Shown: positions 34,116-42,359, numbered from the stretch's first letter. The stretch: DNA of 57,583 nucleotides from an uncultured Mailhella sp. (GCA_944322635.1 CALUPL010000108.1:1-57583); one strand, 5' to 3'. A program made the numbers and translations. The notes: generated by a model not told the origin, from the sequence alone.

Positions 34116-34529
34116 TGGTGAAATTTTTGCCATATTCATTATCTATCAAAAATTATTATCTTTTTTCTTTATCTTTTTTTTCATGCGGCCTTTCAGATTA
34201 CGCGGTCAAAACTTGTGCCGCACTCGTCCGCCGTGCACATTTTCCTGTCGATCAGACATACTCTTTTTATGGTTGTTCAAAAAATAGCAATAATTCCGCC
34301 CATCAACTCTTATCTCTGATAAAAAAACGGATTTTGCGGGGTGCTCTCAACTCTCCGGCTTCCCCCAAACGGAAAACTGGGAGATTCGGAAGGCCCGAGA
34401 TATTCCTTTTCTGCAGCCGACTCTTTCGACATTTTCCGCAGCAGTCCCCTCCGACCTCTCCCTTCCGAAAAAGTGCCTGCAACTCCGAACAAATTCCGGA
34501 AGAGCCCTCCAAAGGAGCTTGGATTCCTT
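34116..34529. other. AT-rich intergenic tract between the two binding-protein genes
   Basis: The first ~220 bases are strikingly AT-rich with T and A runs. No protein or RNA gene was recognised. Inverted copies of TTTTGATA lie at 34084-34091 and 34144-34151, about 60 bp apart, on either side of the promoter. Confidence 0.4.
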
Positions 34530-34565
34530 AAAACGCGAAAGGCGACGCCGTGCGCCGCCTTTCGC
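34530..34565 (-). terminator. Terminator after binding protein 2
   Basis: Stem GCGAAAGGCG (34535-34544) and CGCCTTTCGC (34556-34565) with an 11-base loop. On the minus strand it is followed by GTTTTAAGG, a short T run. Confidence 0.65.
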
Positions 34566-34605
34566 AACTTCCGTCCGGCCGTCGCGGCCTGGTCGGATGA
34601 TTCAG

Positions 34606-35691
34606 CTATATTTTGAAATTGCCGTACTTTCCGGCATGAAATTCCTTGGTATAGTAGGCACTGCGTTCGCGGGCATACCGGTACACCTTCTCCACTACGG
34701 AGGGATTCCTGTCCTTGCCTACCTGCTTTTTCCAGTCCTCTGCAAACACATCCAGAGGTTCGAGGAATGCGCTGCGCTCCTCATCGCTCAGAACGATGAA
34801 CTCATGTCCCTGCGATTTCATCCATTCCGCGTCCGTTATGGCACCGTTTATCAGAGATCTGCCTATGGCCGCGGCCATCTTCATGCCGCCCTGGGACGAA
34901 ATCCACTTTCTCATGTCGGAGGACAGGGAATCCCAGCTTTTCTTATTGATCTCCTCCACGAAAGTGTTCACGCCGATACCGAGGATAAGGTGATACTTCG
35001 CGTCATCGGTGAGCTTGTAGGAACGCAGAGGAGCCATGGGGCAAAGCACACCGTCAACCATGCCGCGGGAAAGGGCTATGAAGGTGTCCGTGGAACTCAT
35101 GCGCACGGCATGTGCGCCGAGGTCCTCGGCTATTTTCATGGTCAGTTTGTCCCACGCGGCAATCTTCTTTCCCTTCAGGTCCTCACGCGTACGGATGGGC
35201 ATGAGAGAATGAATCTGATAGGCATCGGATGCCCAGGCCGTGAAATGAACCGTATTGCGGGGAAGCTCGGCACGCACTTCGGGGAACTTCTGTATGAGAT
35301 CCTCCGCCACAAGGCTGCCCACCAGCGAATTGGGACACATGCCGGGCAGGGCCACCACGCCGAGCAGCTTCATTTCCCGGGGAAAAAGAGCGGGACGTAT
35401 CTGCCCCATATCTGCACGCCCGTCGGATACGGCCGAATAGGCCTCCGTTTCGGAATACAGAGAGTTGGTAGTGAAGTACCGGAAGGTCAGCTTGCCGCCG
35501 AACTGCTTTTCAGCTGCCTCCATGAAGGGCTGAAACACTTCCTTCGTCGTAGGATGCTGTTCAAGATACCCGCCGAGGAAAGACAGCCGTACCGGTTCGT
35601 TTCCGGCATCGGCCGCACTGGCGGGGCTGAAAAACGAAAGCAGGCCGCCCAGAGCAAAGGCGGCCGCGCAGACAGTCCATTTTCTTAACAT
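34606..35691 (-). CDS. TRAP transporter substrate-binding protein 2 (DctP family, orphan paralogue)
   Basis: A second periplasmic binding protein. It aligns with protein 1 without gaps over the mature region, with roughly half the residues identical by eye: HLSFMGSYLEKHPT against RLSFLGGYLEQHPT, and SNSVHFTSWASAAYQLH against RNTVHFTAWASDAYQIH. The ATG at 35691 follows AAAAGGAG and begins a signal peptide (cleavage after ASA). No permease gene accompanies it, so it either shares the downstream DctQM or is a sensor. It has its own promoter region and terminator. The changes WDAVALELVKALGAN to WDKLTMKIAEDLGAH suggest an altered ligand pocket. Confidence 0.9.
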   Translation of the reverse strand: MLRKWTVCAAAFALGGLLSFFSPASAADAGNEPVRLSFLGGYLEQHPTTKEVFQPFMEAAEKQFGGKLTFRYFTTNSLYSETEAYSAVSDGRADMGQIRPALFPREMKLLGVVALPGMCPNSLVGSLVAEDLIQKFPEVRAELPRNTVHFTAWASDAYQIHSLMPIRTREDLKGKKIAAWDKLTMKIAEDLGAHAVRMSSTDTFIALSRGMVDGVLCPMAPLRSYKLTDDAKYHLILGIGVNTFVEEINKKSWDSLSSDMRKWISSQGGMKMAAAIGRSLINGAITDAEWMKSQGHEFIVLSDEERSAFLEPLDVFAEDWKKQVGKDRNPSVVEKVYRYARERSAYYTKEFHAGKYGNFKI

Positions 35692-35781
35692 GATGAGGCT
35701 CCTTTTCAGGCTCGGAGATCGCAAAGCGGCGCCGAAAGGTGACAAAGCGCCGTACCAAAAATTTTCTCTAAGGGGATTTTA

Positions 35782-35798
35782 CCTGTTAAGTCAACAGG
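35782..35798. promoter_or_regulatory. Palindrome over the -35 box upstream of binding protein 2
   Basis: CCTGTT (35782-35787), AAGTC, AACAGG (35793-35798). Read on the minus strand it contains TTGACT, a good -35 box, about 100 bases before the start codon. The matching -10 (TTAGAG, 17 bases on) is poor. Confidence 0.45.
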
Positions 35799-36237
35799 AC
35801 CGGAAAAGTACATATGGCTCCAAACGCATGCAGACAACACTGTTTCCGTGTTTTACTTCGCCGCAACGAAGCAAGCGAAGATCTTTCTTCTGCACGGAAA
35901 ATAACATCCGGATTCAAACAAGGTCTCTTTGCATGGCGGCTGTTGCAGACGGCACCGCTTATTCCTCATGTACGTTTCTTTATCAAAGCTTGCCTGATTC
36001 AGCGACTGCGGGAATTTTTCAAACGTTTCCCCGTCTGCCGCACAGCGCTTGCCCTTGCTGCTCTTGGTGCGGTCTTGCGAGACGGTCTTGAACTACGAAG
36101 CTGCTCAAGAACCCCTTCCCTATCAAAAAGCCTCTTCCTGACCCCGCCAATGTACGCATCAGCCTCGACCCGTCATGGACGTCGCATCGTCCCCCCTGTT
36201 CAATGCGAGGCACGCCTGCTCCGTCCGCCCCTGAAAA
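35799..36237. other. Intergenic region between binding protein 2 and the winged-helix gene
   Basis: No recognisable gene. Short open frames on the plus strand lack ribosome sites and family-like sequence. Confidence 0.4.
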
Positions 36238-36264
36238 AATAAAAAAACCGGCACGAGGCCGGTT
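36238..36264 (-). terminator. Terminator after the winged-helix gene
   Basis: Stem AACCGGC (36246-36252) and GCCGGTT (36258-36264) with a 5-base loop. On the minus strand it is followed by a run of seven Ts. Confidence 0.88.
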
Positions 36265-36288
36265 GAAACAGGACAGGAAAACCGAAAG

Positions 36289-36465
36289 TCAGTCCGCCAC
36301 GGGTTCGTAGTAGCAGCGCTTGGGAGAATAAATCTTGCCCGCCTTCTTCAGTTCCGCACAGGCTTTGGACACTTCCTTGGAATCCACGCCGAGAACCTTG
36401 GCAATGTCACCGGGACGGACAGGCTTGCCCGCTTCCTTCATGGCTTTGAGAACCTGTTCTTCCAT
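36289..36465 (-). CDS. Small winged helix-turn-helix protein (58 residues)
   Basis: A complete 58-residue protein, MEEQVLKAMKEAGKPVRPG onwards, that fits a minimal winged-helix domain: helix 1, the DIAKVLGVDSKEVSKACAELKKAG helix-turn-helix, and a wing ending KIYSPKRCYYEPVAD. The ATG at 36465 has AAGGAG eight bases upstream; a longer frame to 36495 is not family-like. It has a strong terminator, so it is a real expressed unit. It could be a DNA-binding regulator of nearby genes or act through protein contacts. It is not DsrD, which is longer and has a different sequence. Confidence 0.75.
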   Translation of the reverse strand: MEEQVLKAMKEAGKPVRPGDIAKVLGVDSKEVSKACAELKKAGKIYSPKRCYYEPVAD

Positions 36466-36635
36466 GATAAAACTCCTTGTAGAGCGTTTTTGCAAAATTC
36501 CGCAGAGGGTTGCGACATCGGTAAAGTTTCATCTCCGCAAAAAAGGAAAACTCAGCCCGAGTCCCAGAAAACCTTCTGATGCAGCTCTCTGCTCCTGTGG
36601 CTGCTTGTATCCTGTCAAGGGACAAAAGGCAAGCA

Positions 36636-36658
36636 TTATCAAGAACAATTCCTGATAA
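36636..36658. promoter_or_regulatory. Palindrome upstream of the GH13-like lipoprotein gene
   Basis: TTATCAAGAA (36636-36645), CAA, TTCCTGATAA (36649-36658); the arms are inverted copies at 9 of 10 positions. It lies 27 bases before the lipoprotein start codon, in the gap divergent from the winged-helix gene. Confidence 0.55.
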
Positions 36659-36685
36659 AAATTTTAAAGCCCTTTCCCGACCGTC

Positions 36686-38647
36686 ATGAAAGACCTTCTT
36701 TTCCGCTTCTGCACGTTTTTCTGTACGCTTCTTCTTCTCTCGTGCACTCCCCGGCATCCCGCGCCGGACATACCCGGCAGACCCGGTCCCGCATACGTTC
36801 AATGGCTGGAAGAGCAGGCCTGTCTGCGCAAGACCTCCGATCTGACGGCCGTAGTCAGCGGCTCCATGCTGTCCTGGAAACATCCGGCCCGTCAGTTTCC
36901 CCTTTCTGAAAACGCCGGGGCATGGTTCCGCGCCTCTCCGGCTCTTTCGGCATGGTCAGGAAAGATCCCGCTGACTGCAGCCATGACCCGAAAACGCATG
37001 GCCGACCGCCTGGCGTCTCTCGGCGTTTCCGGCGTCGTTCTGACCGGACTTGCCGACACCGGAGACGAATGGGCAGGTCTTTCTCCGGCCTCCGGTCTCG
37101 GCGAGGACAGCACAAGCCTCTCTCTCGGACGCCTGGCGGGCAAGGAGGATGAATATGCAGCCTGGACTGCCTCTCTTAACGGGGCGGGCCTTCTGGCCGG
37201 AGGCGAACTTCTGCCCTCCTTCACCGGCATGGGACCGGATTTTTTTCTGTCCGTACGCGCCGTGCGGGACTACCCCGGGCTTTACGCCATGACGGAAATA
37301 TCTCCGGATCTCTGGTCTCTTCTTCCTTCTTTAAAAGAAAAGGAGACCGGGCTTCTTTCGACACGAACCCAAAAGGAACTTGAAACACGGGGAGAACTGC
37401 CCTCAGCTTTTGAACAGGATTTTTTCATGCCGGACCTTCTGCCCGGCGGCTGGGCCGTCACCGGTCCGGTTCCGGGAGTGGACGGCGTAACAAGGCGCTG
37501 GGCCTACCGCTGGCACGGCAGCTTCAACAGGCCGGTACTTCACTGGGACGATCCCTCCGGAGCGGCAAGACGCGTCATGGAAGCGAGTCTCATTCTTCAG
37601 GCCGGACTCAGGCATCAGGCCCTTGCGGGCATTCGTGCGGGAGCATGGCTGGGACTGGACACGGCCTTTACCGATGCAGACGGCAGCATCGAGCAGACCA
37701 TGGAGCCGGGATTTTCTGCTCTCCGGGATCTCTCAAGGAACGCACACCGCTACGGTTCGGCCGTGTTCGTACAGGACATCGTTCCCATGGAACGCCTTCC
37801 TCTTCTTATGAAATGCGGCGCGGATTTTTTCTTCGACAGCGTGCTCTCGCCCGCTCTGGAGACGTCGCTCATCACGGAAGACGCCTCACCGGTGCGCGAC
37901 AGCCTGCGCCGGGCCATGACTCTGGGCATTGATCAGCGCCGCCTGTGGCGACTCTCCCCGGACGGTCTGCCCCGACCGGACTTCATTCCTCTGCTTTCTC
38001 TCGTGCCGGATCTCTGGAAAACGATGCTCGTCCGCCGCGACGCCCCTGCCGAGGGGCCCAGACTCAACGCTGTCTCCATCGCAGCCATGGCCTGCGGTCT
38101 TGCTCCCGGCTCTTTGCCGGACGCCGAAATGACTTCTGCCATGCGCGAAGCTCACGAACTTTCTCTTGCCGCAAGAATATTTCTGCCGGGACTGTTCATG
38201 TTTTCCGGCACGGATCTGGACGGAACTCTGCCGGAAGGAAAAAACTGGCCTTCCACGCCGCCGCTGTGGCAGCTCGACAGTCTGCCCGCAAGTCCTCAGG
38301 GGCTTCCTTCGGGGTTTCGCGCCTATTCCCGCCTGTCGGAAACCGACATGGACAGCCGCATGAAGGCCATGCTTGCGGCAAGAAACGCCAGCCGCATCTC
38401 TTGCGGCTCACTTGTTGAGGTGCCCTCCTGCGACAGCAAGGCTGTTTTCATCACGGTGTGCTCGCTGCCGCAGGGAGGCTTTCTGGCCTTCTTCGGCAAC
38501 GCATCGCAAAAAGAGGCAACGTTTTCTCCGCGTTTTTCCGCCTGGAACGATGCCTCTGAAAGGATCGACCTTCTTTCCGGGCACAGGATTTCCGAGGCAA
38601 ACATGACGCTTTTTCCCCGGGGGTGGCGCGCCGTTCTGCTGCAATGA
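36686..38647 (+). CDS. Lipoprotein with a degenerate GH13 (alpha-amylase/trehalose-synthase-like) fold
   Basis: A 653-residue protein with a lipoprotein signal (lipobox LLLSC, modified Cys C20). I do not know its function. Several segments line up with GH13 enzymes: MADRLASLGVSGVVLTG (100-121); NRPVLHWDDPSGAARRVMEA (281-300), like the PDLNYDNP step; GIRAGAWLGLD325, at the place of GFRLD; SLAARIFLPGLFMFSGTDLDG (493-513), like PGTPVLYYGDEIG; and a C-terminal beta domain (FFGNAS, RIDLLSGHRI, LFPRGWRAVLL). The conserved Arg before the nucleophile Asp is gone, and the acid position reads FVQD364 instead of a Glu motif, so catalysis is doubtful. It is probably a sugar- or glycan-binding envelope protein. 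The ArnT-like gene follows after 143 bases. Confidence 0.7.
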   Translation: MKDLLFRFCTFFCTLLLLSCTPRHPAPDIPGRPGPAYVQWLEEQACLRKTSDLTAVVSGSMLSWKHPARQFPLSENAGAWFRASPALSAWSGKIPLTAAMTRKRMADRLASLGVSGVVLTGLADTGDEWAGLSPASGLGEDSTSLSLGRLAGKEDEYAAWTASLNGAGLLAGGELLPSFTGMGPDFFLSVRAVRDYPGLYAMTEISPDLWSLLPSLKEKETGLLSTRTQKELETRGELPSAFEQDFFMPDLLPGGWAVTGPVPGVDGVTRRWAYRWHGSFNRPVLHWDDPSGAARRVMEASLILQAGLRHQALAGIRAGAWLGLDTAFTDADGSIEQTMEPGFSALRDLSRNAHRYGSAVFVQDIVPMERLPLLMKCGADFFFDSVLSPALETSLITEDASPVRDSLRRAMTLGIDQRRLWRLSPDGLPRPDFIPLLSLVPDLWKTMLVRRDAPAEGPRLNAVSIAAMACGLAPGSLPDAEMTSAMREAHELSLAARIFLPGLFMFSGTDLDGTLPEGKNWPSTPPLWQLDSLPASPQGLPSGFRAYSRLSETDMDSRMKAMLAARNASRISCGSLVEVPSCDSKAVFITVCSLPQGGFLAFFGNASQKEATFSPRFSAWNDASERIDLLSGHRISEANMTLFPRGWRAVLLQ

Positions 38648-38790
38648 AATGTTTTTTTCTCTCACGACACACGCATGAAAAATCGTTCGGAATGCGGTGC
38701 AGGGCTTGCGCCGTCACGGATATTTTGGGATACTCTCCACACTTCCGGTCTTGCCGGACTTTTCTCTTGAACCCCCAGCGGGAGCCCTCC

Positions 38791-41073
38791 ATGGACGAAA
38801 AAATAGAACGTATGGATCAGGACAAGGAAAAACTTTCCGCGGAAAGCAACGCTGCCGACGAACGGACGACAACGGAACTGCCTGCGGAGGAAAACGTCAC
38901 CTCCGTTTCCGTTGAAGAACCCCCCGTTTCCCCGAAGGAGCCGCTTCCGGAAGAACATGCTCAGGACGCAGCAAAAGAAAACGGAACCTCCGACGCCGAA
39001 GACATCGCCGAAGAAAAGAACGTGCCTTCCGAAAAGGAATTGCCGGACGACAAGAACGACGCGCATGACGAAACGAGTGTGTCCGAGCCGCTCATCCTCG
39101 AATCTTCCGCAGACAATACGGAAGACCTAAAAAAAGAAGCCATACGCATGCCGAAAGCCGACGCCCCCGCATCCGCGCCTTCCGGTCCTGCGGAAAAAAT
39201 CTTCAATGCGCTCAGCTATGCCGGTCTTCCCGTTCTGCTCATTCTCGCCGCGGCCATGACCTTCCTCGAAGTATGGCAGGTGCGCGACCTGTGGTTCTCC
39301 GACGAGGTACGCCTTGCCGACGCCTTCATGAATCTCGGCAGCGGCGACTGGCTCATGCTCACCATGAACGGCCTGCCCTACCCCGACAAGCCGCCGCTTT
39401 ATTTCTGGTTCATGGACGCGCTCACCATGATTCCCGGCGTGAATACGCCCATGGTCATGTTCCTCGCCGTCGCCCTCTCGCACCTTCTGTTCATCGGATC
39501 CATATGGCTGCTTGCCCGGGGCACCGGTCATGACCGCCGTGAATCCCTTGCCGCAGGTCTCGTGGCCTTAGGCTGCGCCTTCATCAGCGGAGCGGCATGC
39601 TACCCCCGCATGGATCTGCTCTTCGCCGCCGTCGTGGCTCTCGGCATGACCTGCCTGTATCGCGGCTGGATAAAGTCCTTCGCTCCCTTCTGGCTTGCCG
39701 CGGGCTTTCTGCTCATGGGCGCAGCCACGCTCATAAAAAGTCCTCTCGGCATTGCGTTCGCCGTGGTCACGAGCGTCATTTTCCTGTTCTGGCGCGGTAC
39801 TCCCGGACGCTTGAACAGTCGCGACGGTCTGCCGGGCTTTACCCTCATGCTGCTCATGATTCTGGCCTGGGCCGCGGCGCTCTATCTCGGCGGCCATCAG
39901 GATTACCTGCGCAACATGGTAATGCAGCAGCTTGCCGGACGCGTGCTTGAAGGCGGCAATCACGGCCAGGTCTGGTGGTACTACCTCGTCGCACTGCCCG
40001 TCATGTGGCTGCCCTGGATTCTGATGGTGCTTTTCGTCAACTGGTTTGCCGCACTGCGGGGCATTCCCGCGGCATGGAAGAGCCGCAAAGAACGGGGCGG
40101 TTCAAGCTGGCTGTGGATATGGCTCGTCACCGGAACGGCCATGCTTTCCGCCGTGCAGGCCAAAATGGCCGTGTACGCTCTTCCGCTGCTTGCCCCTCTG
40201 GCCGTTCTTACGGGCCGCTCCCTTCTGCGCCTTACCCCCGGCCGCAGCCGCTTCTTCTTCAGCCTTTCTTCCGCCGTTTTTGCCGTTGCGGGTCTTGCAC
40301 TCGTTCTGCTCGAAGTATTCCCTCTCGTCCGTCCCTATGTGGGAGACTACCTGCCCGCCGTGCCCGCCGTGGCCGAACCCTGGCTGACCGGTCTTGAGGG
40401 CACCATGTACATGGGCGGCGTGCTCATTCTTCTGGCCGTGGCGCTGCTCTTCTTCACCCGCCTCGCTCTGCCCGGAGGTTCGCTGCTCGTTACGTCGCTC
40501 GGCATGATTCTCATGATGCTGCCCTATGAAGCCCTTGTCGCGCCTTCCATGGATAAGCTTCTGAGTCCCCGCGCTCAGGCTGAAGCCATGGCCTCCAAGG
40601 TGAAGGAAGGCTATGCGCCTGCCGCCTTCAACGTCTATCCCGGCGCCTATGCCTGGCACCTCAACGAAATTCTTCCCCAGCAGCAGGGCCGTCTTGCCGT
40701 GCCCGATCTTGCTACGACCTCCGACAGAGACGCCTGGATCAAGGCGCATCCCATGACTGTCATGGCCATGCCCGCCGCTGACTGGGATGCCTGGACCGAC
40801 AAGCCTGCCGGAGCCGAAGTCGTTCTCAAAAGCTGGATGGTGCACAAGAACTATGTGGTCGTCGCCATCAAGAGTGCTCCCGCACCTGCGGCTTCCGAGG
40901 CGGCAGCAAGCGCCGATGAAGCTTCCGCCGACGAAAAAGCCGCTCCGGTCGAGCAGACTTCCTCTTCGGCTACAAGCCCTGAAGGAAGCACTGAGGGAAG
41001 CGCGCCTGAGGCTCAACCTGCCGCCCCCGCCGGAACTCCCGCTGCGGAAAGCGTTCCGGCCTCCATCCAGTAA
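38791..41073 (+). CDS. ArnT-like glycosyltransferase (GT-C, PMT_2 type) with long acidic N-terminus
   Basis: A 760-residue inner-membrane glycosyltransferase of the ArnT/PMT family, which moves a sugar from an undecaprenyl carrier to lipid A or protein at the periplasmic face. The hallmark is in the first periplasmic loop: WFSDEVRLADAFMNLGSGDW (catalytic Asp-Glu) followed by YPDKPPLYFWFMDAL. About twelve membrane segments follow. Residues 1-130 are a Glu/Asp/Ser-rich, probably disordered cytoplasmic extension, and the last ~60 residues are Ala/Ser/Glu/Pro-rich low complexity. Neither is typical of ArnT. The ATG at 38791 after GGGAG is chosen over the upstream end of the frame. The donor sugar is unknown. 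Confidence 0.8.
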   Translation: MDEKIERMDQDKEKLSAESNAADERTTTELPAEENVTSVSVEEPPVSPKEPLPEEHAQDAAKENGTSDAEDIAEEKNVPSEKELPDDKNDAHDETSVSEPLILESSADNTEDLKKEAIRMPKADAPASAPSGPAEKIFNALSYAGLPVLLILAAAMTFLEVWQVRDLWFSDEVRLADAFMNLGSGDWLMLTMNGLPYPDKPPLYFWFMDALTMIPGVNTPMVMFLAVALSHLLFIGSIWLLARGTGHDRRESLAAGLVALGCAFISGAACYPRMDLLFAAVVALGMTCLYRGWIKSFAPFWLAAGFLLMGAATLIKSPLGIAFAVVTSVIFLFWRGTPGRLNSRDGLPGFTLMLLMILAWAAALYLGGHQDYLRNMVMQQLAGRVLEGGNHGQVWWYYLVALPVMWLPWILMVLFVNWFAALRGIPAAWKSRKERGGSSWLWIWLVTGTAMLSAVQAKMAVYALPLLAPLAVLTGRSLLRLTPGRSRFFFSLSSAVFAVAGLALVLLEVFPLVRPYVGDYLPAVPAVAEPWLTGLEGTMYMGGVLILLAVALLFFTRLALPGGSLLVTSLGMILMMLPYEALVAPSMDKLLSPRAQAEAMASKVKEGYAPAAFNVYPGAYAWHLNEILPQQQGRLAVPDLATTSDRDAWIKAHPMTVMAMPAADWDAWTDKPAGAEVVLKSWMVHKNYVVVAIKSAPAPAASEAAASADEASADEKAAPVEQTSSSATSPEGSTEGSAPEAQPAAPAGTPAAESVPASIQ

Positions 41074-41085
41074 GCCGTTCCATCA

Positions 41086-41120
41086 TGCCCGGTGCGAAGC
41101 CGTCGCACCGGGCATTTTTT
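41086..41120 (+). terminator. Intrinsic terminator between the ArnT-like gene and plsY
   Basis: Perfect 12-bp stem TGCCCGGTGCGA and TCGCACCGGGCA with a 5-base loop, then six Ts. It ends only 37 bases before the plsY start. Confidence 0.9.
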
Positions 41121-41157
41121 CCTCTCTCCCGCCAGAACCTCAACCCGGACACGAGAC

Positions 41158-41760
41158 ATGACCTATCTTTCCCTCGTTCTCTGCATCGCCCTGGCCTTCT
41201 TTCTCGGCTCCATTCCCTTCGGACTGGTCATTGCAAAAACCTTCAAGGGGATAGATCCCCGAAAGGCCGGAAGCGGAAACATAGGCTCCACCAACGTGGC
41301 CCGTCTGTGCGGACTCCCCTGGGGCATCATGACGCTTTTCTGCGACATCATGAAAGGCCTTCTGCCCGTGCTTCTGGCCGTCAATGTGCTGCCTTCTCCC
41401 TTCATGCAGAGCCTCGTGGCCCTCGCCGCAGTGACAGGACACATCAAGTCCCCCTTCCTGGGCTTCAAGGGCGGCAAGGGGGTTGCCACCACCATAGGCG
41501 CACTCATTCCTCTGGCCTTCTGGCCTCTGCTGTGCGCCGTGCTCTGCTGCGTGGCCGTCATTGCCGTCACCCGCTACGTATCGCTGGGGTCCATGGTCAT
41601 GGCCGCCTCTCTCGTGGTATTCTATGCGCTGTTCGGCCGTTTTGATCTCGAGCCTCTGGCCGTCGTTCTTCTTGTCATGATACTCTGGGCGCATCGGGCC
41701 AATATAGGCCGTCTCATGCGCGGAGAAGAAAGCAAGTTCCTTGCGAAAAAAAAGAGCTGA
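41158..41760 (+). CDS. plsY: Glycerol-3-phosphate acyltransferase PlsY
   Basis: Inner-membrane enzyme that acylates glycerol-3-phosphate from acyl-phosphate, the first step of phospholipid synthesis. The 200-residue protein contains the three PlsY motifs: GSIPFGLVIAKTFKGIDPRKAGSGNIGSTNVAR, then FKGGKGVATTIG, then WAHRANIGRLMRGEE near the end. The start at 41158 gives MTYLSLVLCIALAFFLGS, the usual N-terminus; the ribosome site is weak. It follows a terminator closely, so a fraction of readthrough or a promoter inside the upstream gene may drive it. Confidence 0.95.
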   Translation: MTYLSLVLCIALAFFLGSIPFGLVIAKTFKGIDPRKAGSGNIGSTNVARLCGLPWGIMTLFCDIMKGLLPVLLAVNVLPSPFMQSLVALAAVTGHIKSPFLGFKGGKGVATTIGALIPLAFWPLLCAVLCCVAVIAVTRYVSLGSMVMAASLVVFYALFGRFDLEPLAVVLLVMILWAHRANIGRLMRGEESKFLAKKKS

Positions 41761-41924
41761 CGTTCAAAAGAAAGTTTTGTCTTTCATAATGGGGTAATGC
41801 TGGACCTTCATCATATTCTATGCTAGCTTGTTTCTAAGAGCAGAAGACCGTACGGTTCGAGGTCTTTGCGTCCCATGAACGCGGGGTTTGCCCGCTCCCG
41901 GCCCGACCGGGGAAGGAATTGCTT

Positions 41925-42257
41925 ATGCAGATTGAAGTCGTTTTCCGCAATCTTACCCCTTCCGATCCCCTGAAGAACTACGCTCTCAAGCGCTTCCAGA
42001 AGATTGAACGCATGGTCGGCGATGAAGATGCCAAACTTCTGGTCACCCTCTCCATGGAGAACAGCCGTCCCAAGGCCGATCTGCTGCTCACCGGGCAGAA
42101 CCTGAACTTCGCCGCCAGCGAAAAGAACGACGACATGTACGCCGCCATCGACCTCTGCAACGACCGCATCGGTCAGCAGCTGCGCAAGGCAAGCGAACGC
42201 CGCAGCCAGATCAACCGCGACACCATGGTGGATTCTCTCGGCGACGGCCAGGCGTAA
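41925..42257 (+). CDS. hpf: Ribosome hibernation-promoting factor, short form
   Basis: A 110-residue HPF/YfiA-family protein that binds the 30S decoding centre and helps inactivate ribosomes in stationary phase. The fold is recognisable from MQIEVVFRNLTPSDPLKNYAL, the middle ADLLLTGQNLNFAASEKNDDMYAAID and the basic helix IGQQLRKASERRSQ. The long-form C-terminal dimerisation domain is absent. The ATG at 41925 follows GGAAGGA. In many Gram-negatives this gene lies near rpoN; here its neighbours are plsY and a phosphofructokinase gene. Confidence 0.92.
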   Translation: MQIEVVFRNLTPSDPLKNYALKRFQKIERMVGDEDAKLLVTLSMENSRPKADLLLTGQNLNFAASEKNDDMYAAIDLCNDRIGQQLRKASERRSQINRDTMVDSLGDGQA

Positions 42258-42295
42258 TCTTCTGCCCCGTTCGGAAACACAACCCGTGAAAGCTC

Positions 42296-42334
42296 AGCCT
42301 CCGGCCGCACCGCGCGACCGGAGGCCTTTTGTTT
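42296..42334 (+). terminator. Intrinsic terminator after hpf
   Basis: Stem GCCTCCGG (42297-42304) and CCGGAGGC (42318-42325) with a 13-base loop, then CTTTTGTTT. Confidence 0.75.
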
Positions 42335-42359
42335 ATCAGCCGGCCCTTCCAACTTTTGC

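Noticed and set aside
34116..34340. Insertion-element remnant in the AT-rich tract
   Set aside because: No transposase fragment, terminal repeats or target duplication is visible; a promoter-rich region is enough to explain it.
36289..36465. DsrD
   Set aside because: It is also a small winged-helix protein, but this one is shorter, differs in sequence and is not next to dsrAB.
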